Positions 24,656-37,257 of a stretch of 64,000 bases of DNA are shown piece after piece. Position numbers and translations under genes: made by a program. This DNA is from Omphiscola glabra (taxonomy: Eukaryota > Mollusca > Gastropoda > Lymnaeidae). Where the stretch lies: NCBI GenBank assembly GCA_964017045.1, contig OZ024808.1:7821284-7885283 (forward strand), read 5' to 3'. The notes under the pieces were generated by a model. It ran no database searches. It saw only the letters and a list, made by a program, of their open reading frames with translations, and was not told the origin of the DNA. Position 1 is the stretch's first letter. Each line of letters opens with the position of its first letter.

Positions 24656-25261
24656 CAGGGCCCTAACAGTTTCCAAACTTTAAAGTTTGGTGGACAAGTT
24701 TGTAAATTGCTCTGTAGACCCGGTGCCAGATTTATTAATTAATTACATTTACTTTTCATTTGACCTTAAATATTCTTGTCGTGCCCACCAACAACATAAG
24801 GCTCGCAACCCGGTGCACCTCCTCGGCCCACCATTTGGGCGACACTGCTCTAGACTTGTGCTCTGCCCACAGTTTCACTTATTTGTGATAGATTCTTTTC
24901 TCCTGGCACACACACTCCTTGACTTATTGGCCGGGACTACTATGAAATCTGTCCAATCCTCAACTGTCTCATCAAAAGTCTCAACAGAGTTTCAGATGAT
25001 CACAATGATTTTTCTAGTCACCTTTTTTTTTTAACTTCTTAATCAGATCCTTTTTCCAGTCTCTTGCATTTTTGTTTTTTTATATATATATTATAGATTC
25101 TAATTGGATAAGTAGAAGGGTCTGCATATTTTATTTATTGGTCAGCGTGTTAAATTTTTGTTGTTGGAACAAAGCGTAACATCGTCTACCTCAGACCCTT
25201 GTAGTTGATTCGTTGCATTGTAAACTAATGAATGGCATTATGGATGTCCTTACTTTTTTTT

Positions 25262-25391
25262 TTATATCGCCTGACATTTCAGATTGTCTTGACCTGACAA
25301 TCCAGTCGAATAAAGAAAAAACCAATATCGCCTGACATTTCAGATTGTCTTGACCTGACAATCCAGTCGAATAAAGAAAAAACCAATATCG
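25262..25391 (+). repeat. 61-bp tandem duplication
   Basis: Two nearly identical copies starting tatcgcctgacatttcagat. Confidence 0.92.
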
Positions 25392-25652
25392 CCTTTTGTT
25401 GGCGTCAACAGTGATGTAATACCTCGTGCAAATGTAAATCTTATAAATAAACAGGACGGAGTACCACGTTAGTTATATTTGGTACAAGCGAATCAAAAAC
25501 TCTGGTTGACTGCCCCTGGATTGGGTTCACTATTCCTATCTTGGGTTGTCTCACCAGTGAGTCGTCACTGTCCGTGGACTTCTGTGCTATTGGCTGGCTT
25601 TCCAGGTCTGGGCCCAGGGGACAAACTGAAATTTTGAGCTTTTATTTCACAG

Positions 25653-25952
25653 CCGAATATCTTATTGGTAACAAAATCTTATTGGTAACAATATCTTATT
25701 GGTAACAATATCTTATTGGTAACAATATCTTATTGGTAACAATATCTTATTGATAACAATATCTTATTGGTAACAAAATCTTATTGGTAACAAAATCTTA
25801 TTGGTAACAATATCTTATTGGTAACAATATCTTATTGGTAACAATATCTTATTGGTAACAATATCTTATTGGTAACAATATCTTATTGGTAACAATATCT
25901 TATTGGTAACAAAATCTTATTGGTAACAATATCTTATTGGTAACAATAAATT
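25653..25952 (+). repeat. 17-bp minisatellite, ~17 copies
   Basis: Unit atcttattggtaacaat, near-perfect. Confidence 0.96.
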
Positions 25953-26484
25953 GAAGCCTCTTTAAAATAAAATTCCAGTTTGTGTGTATGTGTATATTTG
26001 AAAGGGAGAGAGACTAAGAGATAGAGAGAAAGACATAGAGAGAGTATGACGGCACAATCGAGTTATTTGGGTAAAATTAGTGCCTTTTTCTGAGTCTGGC
26101 CAGAATTTTAAGTGTCATAAAATGACCTGGATGGCATATATATATTATATAAATGTCACTTGTTGTGTTGTTTGTCATCTATTCAATGATTTGATTGCTA
26201 CACAAAATGCTCAACAGTTTTCTGTACACTTGATTCATGTGCTATTTATAATGTCCATGTAACACCTTCCAGCTGTACAATGTTAACAAAATAAAAAGAA
26301 ATAGTAACTGTTTGGTCTTCTTGTGTTATCTTTAACCTGGCTACATTCAGAGATTCAGGCCCTAGGAATGAAAAGAAAATATTGGAGTCCAGGGAAATGC
26401 AATCTTGAAATGGGCAATACGTCATGTCACGTCATGTCACTCAAAGAATGACAACAATGCTGTGCGTGTGGCAGTAATGACAAT

Positions 26485-27128
26485 TGTTCATCATGGTGTG
26501 CATAAGACAGACAATAAGATGCCCATCATGGTGTGCATAAGACAGGCAAATAAATGCTCATTATTGTGTGCATAAGACAGGCAATAAAATGCCCATCATA
26601 GTGGGCATAAGACAGGCAACCAATATGATCATTATTGTGTACATAAGACGGGAAATAAAATGATCATTATTGGGTGCATCAGACAGCAATAAAATGCTTA
26701 TCATTGTGTGCATTAGACAGGCAATAAGATGCCCATCATTGTGTGCATAAGACAGGCAATCATATGCTCATCATTGTGTGCATAAGGCAGGCAATCAAAT
26801 GCCCATCACTGTGTGCATAAGACAGGCAAATAAATGCTCATTATTGTGTGCATAAGACAGGCAATAAAATGCCCATCATAGTGGGCATAAGACAGGCAAC
26901 CAATATGATCATTATTGTGTACATAAGACGGGAAATAAAATGATCATTATTGGGTGCATCAGACAGCAATAAAATGCTTATCATTGTGTGCATTAGACAG
27001 GCAATAAAATGCCCATCATTGTGTGCATAAGACACGCAATCAAATGCCCATCATTGTGTGAATAAGGCAGGCAATCAAATGCCCATCACTGTGTGCATAA
27101 GGCAGGCAATAATTAAAATGCCCATCAT
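26485..27128 (+). repeat. ~33-bp minisatellite with a 280-bp higher-order duplication
   Basis: Units of type cattgtgtgcataagacagg then caataaaatgccca. A block of about 180 bp beginning near 26547 recurs 280 bp later from about 26827 with the same variants in the same order. Confidence 0.92.
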
Positions 27129-27129
27129 T

Positions 27130-28060
27130 GGGGGGGGGGGGGGGGGACCTGTGAGAAAACGAAACTTATTTCTTTATTGTTATAATTAAACCTGAATGCT
27201 GTATATCCCATTATTGTATTATTCTGTTCGTTTTGCAAGAACTGAAACGTTTGGTCCATAAAAAATTTATACAGTGGCGAAAGCTAAGGTAACCAAGAAT
27301 TTGCCCCCCCCCCCCCCCCCAAAATATGTTCCATACAAAAAATTCATCAGCACTGTGGACGAAGATGCCGCTCCTCCGACTATACTATAAGAAACTTTTT
27401 ATATTGACTCACCGACGGTTTACGTTTAATAAAAAAACCTTCTGTGACCTTTTTTTCCGTTTGTCATTTGTGGTAGTTTATTTTAGTTAAACTGAAGAAT
27501 TAAGTTTACAAACGTCACATAGTCTATTCAATTATCTTTCATTTGAAGCCTCATTTTGTCTTACAAACCCAAAAATAATATTTTAAATAGTTTTATAATC
27601 CCTACCTCTCAATTCTTTAATGACTTATTTGAATATAGTGTAGCTAGTGCTGTGTTTTCAATTAGTAACATGTTAATTAAAAATGCGATTTATTAATATT
27701 TCACAGGGGAAGCTACTTTAATTATTTAATATTTGTTAGTATGTTATTGCTATCCTGTTAATTTTTAATGATTAATATTTAACATGCCTAGTTGCTGAAT
27801 TTGTGATCCAAGACGTTTTTTTGGTAAATAAATTATTTATTTGGTTATTTTGACTATATTCAGCCATTTTGGAAGTTGATGATGGTCCCTCGAAACAAGC
27901 TGATTAATAATGTCAATAATGTAAATATTGTAGCCTGTTCATTCATTTTGTAAATTGTATCTGAATTAGCCAAATTTAGAAAACTCTAACTCTATCAACT
28001 CTATAGCTCTATGGTTTTAATAAATAATATAGATTATAAATGGTACATGTGAAGAGATCG
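27130..28060. other. AT-rich intergenic sequence, no gene seen
   Basis: Contains a poly-G run, a poly-C run and near 27283 a cagtggcgaaagctaagg segment resembling a hAT-type terminus without an identifiable partner. Confidence 0.4.
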
Positions 28061-28069
28061 TGTTTTTTA

Positions 28070-28125
28070 CAATTGCTAAATCTATCCCTCACCCTAACCT
28101 GAACCCTAAATCTATTTTTTTGGTG
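28070..28125 (-). repeat. Single copy of the TTAGGG-like repeat family
   Basis: The sequence ctatccctcaccctaacctg then aaccctaaatctat is the reverse complement of the 30-bp unit at 40555-40790. Confidence 0.8.
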
Positions 28126-28504
28126 GTCTCTACAGTTTTTTCACAAAGAAAGTTGAGATTGGCGTGAAGATTACTTAGATAGATGCAAACACAGAATCTG
28201 AGTTTTTGAAGAGTCTTATCTGGATGTGTCAAGTTAACCATTCATAAAGTCAGGTTAACCATCATGGTAAGGGGATATAGATGAATATCTTTTTACTAAC
28301 AAGTGAATCATAATCATACATTTAGCCAATATAAATTATAAGGACCATCAACTTTTTATATTTTAAAGCTACAACTACAAATAACCAGTATTTATTTGGT
28401 CTAAGTCTAATCATCAACTCAACTTTATGAAAACAATTGTCTGCCACAAATTATTTGGACAAAATAAAAATATCATTTGTTCTTATTATTTGGTAGGAAA
28501 AACA

Positions 28505-28678
28505 CAGCACTAACTGGCCATTAGCTTGACCACAGCACTAACTGGCCAATTAGCTTGACCACCGCACTAACTGGACAATTAGCTTGACCACAGCACTAAC
28601 TGGCCAATTAGCTTGACCACCGCACTAACTGGCCAATTAGCTTGACCACCGCACTAACTGGCCAATTAGCTTGGCGTG
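28505..28678 (+). repeat. 29-bp minisatellite, 6 copies
   Basis: Unit actaactggccaattagctt plus gaccaccgc. Confidence 0.93.
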
Positions 28679-28894
28679 GTAATGGAAAAGAATTGGTAAT
28701 ATTAGTTCAGTTTTGATAATACTGAATTTTAAAATCTTGTTTTGATTTTAATTTAAACAATATATTTATAGAAACAATTATATATAAATAAATATATCAT
28801 ATATATGTATATATATATTTATTTATTTATATCTTCAATGTAATTTAAAATGTTTTTTTTTTTTCTAGCTTCAAATATAGATGACAAAGTTAAC

Positions 28895-29052
28895 AACCCC
28901 GGGCAGCTACATCAAAGAATGACCCCGCAACTACCGCTTTTAGATCGAAAGGATGACCCCGTAACTACCGCTTTTAGATCCAAAGGATGACCAGTAACTA
29001 CCACTTTTAGATACAAAGGATGACGCATCAACAACCACTGTTAGATCCAATG
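28895..29052 (+). repeat. ~33-bp degenerate repeat, 4 copies
   Basis: Units of form gtaactaccgcttttagatc then caaaggatgacc. Confidence 0.82.
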
Positions 29053-29390
29053 GATAACTGAATCCTCACCACCTAATGTTAGTTCATTTTTTAATTCTAT
29101 TTCGCTACAGTTTTTAACAAATGTGTAAATTTTTTAATATTTAAAAAAAATTTCTTAAAAAAAACACTAAAAAAACATTATTGAAAAGCTAAACATTTAT
29201 TACTGCATGATAAAAACTTAAATATTTAAAAATATATCATAAACCTTGTCATAGCTGTATCTTAATGCCTTGCTTTATCCCTATTCTCTTCTAGATATGA
29301 GAAGATCAGAAAATCTCCAGCCTGATGTCAATTTAACTCTAGATGTTGCTGTGCTGTGGGGAATATTTTCTCATCTAGGTTCTTGTTACT

Positions 29391-29637
29391 ATCCATCCAT
29401 CCCTGTGGCACTATGACCCATGTAGGGCTTTTGACTGCCTCACTATTTCCTTCCACTCGGACCTGCTTTTCTTTTCTATGCTTGGATTCCAAGCTGCTGT
29501 AGGACTTTTTTCCATATCATCCATCCAACTTAGCCTAGGTCTGCCTTTGAGCCGTTTACCTCTTGGGTTCTGGTGATGTACCCTCTTCAATCCCCTGTCA
29601 TTTAGCATTCTTTCTCAGTGTCTAGCCCAGCGTATTC
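29391..29637 (-). mobile_element. LINE 3' fragment (C-terminus of endonuclease/reverse-transcriptase ORF)
   Basis: The - strand encodes RGKRLKGRPRLSWMDDMEKS then SEWKEIVRQSKALHGS, the tail typical of the ORF of RTE/Jockey-like LINEs. A stop codon near 29609 separates it from a preceding RIRWARH remnant. The element ends in a short tetranucleotide tail (ATCC repeats on +). The catalytic domains are absent, so it is a dead, 5'-truncated copy. Confidence 0.8.
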
Positions 29638-29639
29638 TA

Positions 29640-32600
29640 CCCTTTTTTTTATTTCTGCTACTATCGTGGGATCCTGATATAGACAATTCCTGGTTTGCTT
29701 GTATTCTCCATACATATTCATCCTTGGTTCTGGGTCTTGAGTTTCCCTCAGAAAGTATCTTGTTATTGTTCCTCAGGTTTCAAATGTGTATGATTCTTAT
29801 AACTCTCTAATGTTAGGTTAAATAGCATACAAGACAGTCTCCTTGTCTTAGGCCTCGTCTTATCTGAAATTCCCTTAAATATTTACCCTGAACCTTGATT
29901 TTGATTTTTGAGTTGTTTAATGTTACATGTATCAGTCTTGTCACTTTGTTGTGTTTGCCAATTTCTTTTAAAGCTGTCATTGGCCATTTTATAGTTCACA
30001 TAGAGTTGATTTACTGGGATATTATATTTATAACATTTCTCTAATAGGCATCTGATGGGGAAAATCTGATAGTCGTTGATCTGTTTTGTTTAAAACCACA
30101 TAAGTAGTCACCTAGAATTTCTTCAGTGAATGGTTGCAGTCCATTGGCAATTTGTTATTATATGAGCACAAATCTCAAGTAAACAGCCTGATAATATATT
30201 ATAAATTTTATTCAATAACCCAATTTTTTTATTTTACTTAACTGGTTCAGTGACTCCTGATATAGCCGTCACTTTTATGTAGTAAAAGTATTTGTGAAAA
30301 ATGAAATCTTTTGTGATGCATGTGTACACAGAATATGCAAGATATTGTTCCAGTTAATTTTAAGGCATAAAGAGTTACAAAATAATATATTAAAAAATAT
30401 TGTTTATGGTGTAAATATACTTACACTTACACATTCAAGTTTTAATGAGCCATATTTTCATGAAATTTCTGTATTTCTAATATTCTTTTCATGTTAAAAT
30501 AGTTGAAACGAGTTCTCAGTTAACATTTTAAAATGTAAAACAGTCATTTATAATTAACATAAATTAAACAAATGTCAGTAGGTAGCCAATGCTGGTTTTG
30601 ATTTACAGATAAGAGAGAGGTTGTAATTTTATTTCATCAGTTGGGATGTAGAGTAGTATTGGCATCCACAAATGAAAGAGTTTGTTTTCCAATGTTTCTC
30701 TTGAATGATTGACATGATTGATACAATAAAATAATTAGATTACTAATCAATTTGTTTTGTTGTTTTTATTTACTTTGTTCACAATAGTTGTGTTATGTTG
30801 GATGTTGTTACTGTTAAAACTTTGTCTTATGGAAAAAAAAGTCTTGGACTTTTTTCATTCAGTTTATTAACTGTTTTATTTTCTATGAATTTAAATAATT
30901 TTATTTTTACATTAGGACTTTGAGCATTCAATAACTTTAAAGTATGCATTCATTAATCAATCAAAGTAGTCTGTTTAAGACTAAATTAAGAAAAAAAACA
31001 AATAGAAAAGAACATTTGGATGGTTAATTATTCACAAGTTTTTTTTTAGCCATTTGTATATATATATATTTATACATAAAATGCATTTTATATATATATA
31101 TATATATAGATACATACTAAGATGCTGGCCAACCCTGGGAAAAAAAATACTGAACCATGGTTCTCTACCAATATCTTATGAAGGTTAAAGTCAGTGGTAA
31201 TAAATTTTTATTGTAAGACATGATCCACTTGATAAAAATCTGCTTCTAAGTCCAGCTGTAAAAATTAAAATCTTGTTTGAGATCAAACAAACAACATAAA
31301 CTCCCTGTTTACATTTGGAAAATTACTAACTACCAACTAATAATTTAGCTATCATTGAGAAAATGAGACAAATATCACACAACGTTTTGTATAAGTGCTT
31401 TTATTGTTGTATAAGGAAAAGATTTTTTTTTAAAAGATTTGCATTCTAATTTTTAAATCTATAAAAAGTTTAAATTTTTAAGAAAAACTAAAATAAAATT
31501 GCCATTAATTGTCCAGATTTTAAATACATTTTTTTAAAGGGTTTAAATTAAAAGAAAATTGTTGCATAGTTTGTGCCCCTTACCTTTAATTTAAATTATG
31601 GTTCATTTAAAATCTATAAATTTATATTTGAATATTATTTTTTTTAAAGTATGGACAAAGAGAGATAACCGATAAAAATAAGAATATTTGAAGTAAATTA
31701 TTTTACGGTCAATGGGAAATAACTTAGCACAGAAAAATTCAACTTAAAAATTATGATACGAATTAAATGGGGAATAACTCTTCTATATCTTAAGATTTAA
31801 GAAATAAACACACGATATTCTCCCTTGGACCGTGACAACTCAATCTTCAGATTCAAGAAGAAAAAAATACACTACTGCTTATTTTTTACCGTAAGATATT
31901 GTAAAAGGTGTTTCCTGCTTAAAATTTAAAATGAGGTGATGGATCTTTCTGACCAATAAATTGTATTACTTATTTGCAAAATATACTTTCCCGGATGTTT
32001 GTTTTAACCCAATAATGCTTAAAAGCTGTATCAGTTGTGGTGAAAAGGACCAAGTTCATGTCATAAAACGTTTTCGTTCTAAATCAATGACTTTATTGTA
32101 TATCACCCCTGGGTGATGAAATCCAGGGGAATTAAAAAAAGGCATGGAAAAGGAAAGATAACACAACCGTATATTTAATTAAGTTTATATGCATATATAT
32201 TAGAGAGACATATGTGATTATCATATTCTGATTATATTATAATGACCAAATAAATATTTTAAACGACTATTACATATAAGACCACATAAATATGCTTTTG
32301 TTTATTTTATATTAGCAATTAAAGTTGGTATGTTGCAAATTTCCAAACACCTATCACAATTGACTACCTTTAAACATAACTTCAATGATCCTGGGGGTAG
32401 GAGGTCGGGGAGGTAAGACTGAGGATGGCAAAAAAAAGCGCATCAAAATTAAGCTCTGCCCGAATCCCATCACACCCAAAGAAAACCAAGCTGCGACAAG
32501 GGGGAAAGAAGACCCCCTGTAGAACAAGACAATCAGTAACAATTGATGAGATCCACACCAAGGCAAACAACAAAAAAAAAAAAAGGGAGACAACCAATGC

Positions 32601-33240
32601 CCGACCAAGGGGAGACAACCCATAGCCGGACCAAGGGACGCAATCCATCACAACAAAGCAAATTTTAGTTTTGAAAAAAGCCTTTATTATCTTCCAACAA
32701 AAAAAAAAAAAACAAGCAAAAATATCAAATAGTCCAACAATAATTCAACAACAAACCCATCATTCCCCCCCCCCCCCCAACCCCACATTGATGAGGAGAC
32801 AAGCCCACCCCGCATCTCCCCCAAACCAATTACCAATGAACACAAACCCACAAGTCCAATGTGCAGGAGAGCCCTGGTTGTCCCAGTCAATGGCTGCCTG
32901 AAGAAAGATGCTGTCAAACCAAAAATACATTTCAAATTTACTAAATCAAGGAACAATTCAAATATATCAAACAAAATATTAAATAAGTCAAGATGAGATG
33001 AGAAAATGAACACAACACTAAGAAAATGGAGTGTGACCAAGCAGGGCATGAAATATACACATAATATATGCAAGTCAGAGTGAACATGGACTAGTGGCAC
33101 TGATGGTGGCATCTTAGAAAATATGGACCTAGTATTATATTCTGATTTTCCATCACTGACCACAATCAATACGAAGAAACAAAAAATATGTGTACAGTTA
33201 CACTTTGCTAAGTTACACACCTACATGCTAAATGGAATAA
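29640..33240. other. AT-rich intergenic sequence, no gene seen
   Basis: No splice-supported coding sequence was found on either strand. A 32390-32680 segment is richer in G and A, repeats gggagacaacc twice, and may be old transposon debris. Confidence 0.4.
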
Positions 33241-33242
33241 TC

Positions 33243-33418
33243 ACATGACATAAATGACATAAGTTAAATGGAATAAATGACATAAGTTAAATGGAATAAA
33301 TGACGTAAGCAAAATGGAATAAATGACATAAGTTAAATGGAATAAATGACATAAGTTAAATGGAATAAATGACGTAAGTAAAATGGAATAAATGACATAA
33401 GTTAAATGGAATAAAAAC
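33243..33418 (+). repeat. 23-bp minisatellite, ~8 copies
   Basis: Unit aagttaaatggaataaatga plus cat. Confidence 0.95.
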
Positions 33419-34049
33419 ACATCCAATCAAACATAGTAACTTGATAAAAACACATGCAATTTTAATTTTGAAATTTCTTTCTACTTAGAAATGTATCCAT
33501 AAATAAATGTATTAAATAGTAAGCATTAAAGAGAAAAGGAGGCGGTTTGCATTGTATTCATTTTTTTCTGCACATTTAAAATTATAAAAAAAAATTCTGC
33601 ACATATTATATACATATAACTTCATATTAACTATTTCTTTCTACACATATTTCAAAGAAGCTATTTTTTCTACACATATAACATCATAAAATTAAATTTG
33701 ATATTGCAATACATGTTTCTTCATTCTTGTCGAAAGGAATGAAGGACCAAATATTTTTAACAAATGATAGAAATTAGCTTTACGGAAAATACTTTTCACA
33801 ATAGTCATTTCAATAGTATTTCTTTAAATAAAAACATTCAACTGTTTTTTTCATGTAAATCAAAGGAGTGTTAAGTTAAATTCACAACCAGGTGCATTAA
33901 CAGGAAGTAAAAAAATGTGAACAGATTCCTGTGAATGAAAATGTCAACTAGAGTTTTGTAGTGGACAACACAATGCAAGAGGACAACACACGGCAAGTGT
34001 CCACACACACACCTCTAATACACCGTTGTCATTAAAAGCCAGACAAGCA

Positions 34050-34228
34050 CAAGGGATAGATTGTATAGACTGTATATTTGCTCTGCAGATATGAAGCCAT
34101 CTTATCAGACTGGCAGATGGGATAGATTGTATAGACTGTGTACTTGCTCTGCAGCTATGAAGCCATCTTATCAGACTGGCAGAGGGGACAGATTGTGTAG
34201 ACTGTATACTAGCTCTACAGTTATGCAG
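34050..34228 (+). repeat. 66-bp tandem repeat, ~2.7 copies
   Basis: Starts at 34055, 34121 and 34187 with gatagattgtatagactgta; contains gaagccatcttatcagactg. Confidence 0.93.
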
Positions 34229-34231
34229 CAA

Positions 34232-34336
34232 TTATTTGGTTTCAATGAGCTCGTAATCTTGACTCCAAGATGTACTTAGTCCCTTAGACTCCAATGAGTC
34301 CCTCCAATGGGCATGTACTTTCTGAGTTAACACATT
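34232..34336 (-). CDS. Candidate terminal exon of an unidentified gene
   Basis: After an acceptor-like tttacctgcag on the - strand there are 34 open codons and TAA, including VLTQKVHAHWRDSLESKGLS and ending SQDYELIETK. The composition (W, H, charged residues) looks coding rather than AT-rich drift. I do not recognise the family. Support is only one splice site plus composition; it could belong with the coding-like stretch at 35056-35209. Confidence 0.3.
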   Translation of the reverse strand, partial: NVLTQKVHAHWRDSLESKGLSTSWSQDYELIETK

Positions 34337-35055
34337 CTGCAGGTAAAAAAAAATAATTACATTTTAGATCAGAGTATGCAATTACAGTAACATGTGTTTA
34401 GCCTGATTATAGCTTAATTTTGATTAGTTATTTATTATTTCACTATTATAGAATTCTATAAACAGAACAGCAAAAGCTATACAGTAAACAATTTTGGATA
34501 ATGTTTAGAACCGCTGCTCAACACAATGTATATAAAGCAGGTGCTCATTCACAGATGTGAAAAATACAATTCCCCAAAAGTGCACCATGCATATTTGTGT
34601 TCAATATGAGATAGTCAACTTCAAATGTTATAATGACACGGTTATTCTCTTAACAACCTCATATTTTATTGTGATTATAACATTTAAAAAACATTTAAAA
34701 AATGAAGACATTGCTTAATTTATATTTTCTTTCTTTCTTTAAAAATAAAATAACATTTACATTTTAAAATGGAGTTATGCCGCATTGCTTATGCAGGAGG
34801 GCAGGTGAGGCAATAATAATAATGGGTTAATTCAATTTTCTTTTATCTGTAGTACATAAAATCTTGAATAGAAATCATTACATTTTATATTTTTAAAGAA
34901 AAGTTTAAATTAAAACAGAATAATATATAATTAAAAATAATATATTGATATTATAATTATAAGCAATAAATAGATCCTATATTTTATTAAATGTATTGAA
35001 ACGACAAGTAGAGCTACATATGAGGTAAAGAAACACCCATTTTTTAAGATAGCTA

Positions 35056-35209
35056 ACTCGTGAGCCAACAAGACCTGGACCACTTGATTGGCTGTCTCAT
35101 CAAGACATTTCCCATACTGCTGTCATTGCTGATCATTCTTCAACATAAGAGAGCTGCTCTCTGCCTCCATCTTTAATCTCTCCAATGAAAGTTTAGTCTT
35201 GTCTCGGAC
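35056..35209 (-). pseudogene. Coding-like, helix-rich stretch interrupted by TGA
   Basis: After ttatctttcag the - strand reads VRDKTKLSLERLKMEAESSS and LMLKNDQQ, then TGA (35123-35125), then continues in the same frame with QQYGKCLDETANQVVQVLLA and HELAILKN. Both sides look like one amphipathic helical segment, so this may be a broken exon or an exon whose coding part ends at the TGA. No family was recognised. It is close to the candidate exon at 34232-34336 and could be the same gene. Confidence 0.28.
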
Positions 35210-35317
35210 CTGAAAGATAAACCAACAATGATGAGGGCTGTAGATTGACATCAATGAATATTTATGGAAATCTTAATACAAGTGATAAACAGTTCTTTTG
35301 AGAGATTTCAAAAGTCC

Positions 35318-35395
35318 GACAACAGTCTGCCAATAATCTGACAACAGTCTGCCAATAATCTGACAACAGTCTGCCAATAATCTGACAACAGTCTG
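35318..35395 (+). repeat. 22-bp minisatellite, ~3.5 copies
   Basis: Unit tctgacaacagtctgccaat plus aa. The solo LTR at 35396 is inserted at its end. Confidence 0.9.
35391..35395 (+). repeat. Target-site duplication, left, of the solo LTR
   Basis: gtctg, repeated at 35874-35878. Confidence 0.6.
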
Positions 35396-35873
35396 TGTCA
35401 AGGTCATGAAATCAGTGAGAGTTTGTGTGTTGTGATTTTGGGGACAAATGGGACTTGTGAACGATTCTCATATCATGAGTACATGAGATGGTGAGAGATA
35501 TAAAAGGGGAGATAACTAGTTGGATCGAGAGAGAGACTATTATATTCATGGACGAGGGTGTGTGTTTGCTGAGTCTGGCAGACATAGTGTGAACTAGTGA
35601 CTATTGCTGTGTACCTCCGGATTTTGGAGTTGATGTTACATGACATGCTATATATGATAAAGCTAATAAACTAATGGACTCAGTGTATAGTGACTTGGAC
35701 CAAGATAGAGTATCAAATTGGACTAGTCAGAGATACTTAAAGATCCTGATGGTCGTCCGACTATAAGAGTAGAGATATCGTCATGCCCTGAGATCTACAG
35801 CTCGTCACCCTTAGACCAGACGAGATATTTGTATGAGCCGGAACATTTGACATGGGACTAGAAATATTTGACA
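35396..35873 (+). mobile_element. Solo LTR of a retrotransposon
   Basis: The 478-bp segment starts TGTCAAGG and ends TTTGACA, so it has the TG...CA ends with a 6-bp inverted match, and is flanked by gtctg (35391-35395 and 35874-35878), a 5-bp target-site duplication. A TATA box (tataaaag, 35499-35506) and a downstream AATAAA (35665-35670) are placed as in an LTR promoter and polyadenylation signal. No internal region adjoins it. Because the target is a repeat containing gtctg, the duplication alone is weak; the combination is convincing. Confidence 0.72.
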
Positions 35874-37045
35874 GTCTGACACAGAACAGTCTGACACAGA
35901 ACAGCCTGACACACAACAAACCTTTTGAAATAAAACTGTCTATTTTAAGATCTATGCTCATGATGGACTTTCGAGGTTTGTGTCGATCTGTTGTTTTTAA
36001 AGAAGGTAAATAACAAAATATTTTATGAAAACATTTCTCGACCAACATTTTACTTATTGTATATTATATATAATGCTTTAAATTATATGATCAACAATAA
36101 ATTGAATGCATCACATGGCATATTTGTAAAGCATTTAATTTTGATATTACATATTTTTAAAAGTTTTATGCCTTGTCAAGGTGACAGGTGAATGGGAATT
36201 TTTCGTTTTGGGAAAACTTAACAAAGAAAGAGAATTAATCAATTTATTTTTTAAAAATATTCCTTGCTTGCTAAGCCAATCCATCCCAGAATACCATCTC
36301 AAATGTGATTTAAAAAATGCCTACCCCAAACAAAACTTACCAGTGACTTAATCTCACAGGGACAACCTCCATAAAAATACTCCTTTCACTCAACTTTAAT
36401 AATTTGTTTTTTTGAAGTATCTTTAAAAGCAAACTGAAAGCTCTTATCAATTAATATGTATTTGAAGGTGCACCATTCTGAATAAAGGTTTATTAAAATG
36501 ATTACATCAAAAATAACTTATCTTGAACGACCAAGATTTTTATAAGGCTGCATTTTTGAGCCATTTAATAATAATATTTGTTTACTCTGTACTTGATACA
36601 TTTTAATTTGTTTTAAATTAAAGCTTTTGGGATAGAGGGATTTTGACCAAACTTTCCAGAAACAACTCATAAGTCTGTAGGTATGACCATGTCAAATTTT
36701 AGCTTCAATCTATTGTTTGGTTTTCTTATAAGGATATTAAAATACATACAATGAAACAAAGTCACACTGAGCTTTACATAGTACATAAAGTGATAGATAA
36801 GAAAGAATTATTTGACTACTCAAATTAAATCTAGTTTAACACAGGAGTTTAAATATACATTACCTGAGTTGAATTTCATTTATTTCTGTTTTATCTTCAA
36901 CTGTCTGAGACCTCAAAAATCTTTACCTGCCAGGAATAATTTTTTTGTAAAATTTATCAAGAGAAAATCTGCTAGCAACTATTTTTCATAACTATTCTTT
37001 CAAAATTGTTTTTATTTCCATTTGTTTGTAAAATCTGAGACTTAC

Positions 37046-37257
37046 CTATCCATTAATGTGTCCAGCACTTGTCGAGGCGTGGCAAACGTTTGGTATGTAG
37101 CAAGAAAGATGTTTACATAGCTCGAATCCATCTCACCTTGACTGTTGGTAAGGCTCTCGACTAGTTTAGCGAGTGTCCCTGACCTGATGTAGCGTACTTT
37201 CTGTGTCACCCACATGAGAGATGAGTAAGTATCTTCTTTCTCATGCTCATCATCAAG
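37046..37257 (-). CDS. RasGEF_N domain exon (RalGDS type)
   Basis: This 212-bp exon on the - strand follows gttcactgttcag and ends at ATAG before gtaagt (70 codons plus 2 bases). The run VRYIRSGTLAKLVESL, a short acidic linker, then SSYVNIFLATYQTFATPRQ is diagnostic of RalGDS/RGL RasGEF_N domains (compare VKAGTLEKLVEHL and YVTIFLCTYRAF). This is the strongest coding evidence between 20.5 and 46 kb. Confidence 0.88.

Larger units (their letters stand above)
23854..24847. mobile_element. hAT-like non-autonomous element (candidate)
   Basis: The left end reads cagtgtttcccaaag, and the right end is its imperfect reverse complement (ctttgggaaacactg-like; here catttgggcgacactg). Both ends are flanked by a 6-bp tctaga core, which resembles the preferred central target of hAT-Charlie-type elements; the outer bases of the 8-bp sites differ. 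The interior holds minisatellites and an inverted pair (about 24287-24323 and 24666-24717), but no transposase frame. Confidence 0.5.

Noticed and set aside
32354..33220. Overlapping open frames around 32.4-33.2 kb
   Set aside because: They cross homopolymer runs, overlap in several frames and have no domain or splice support.
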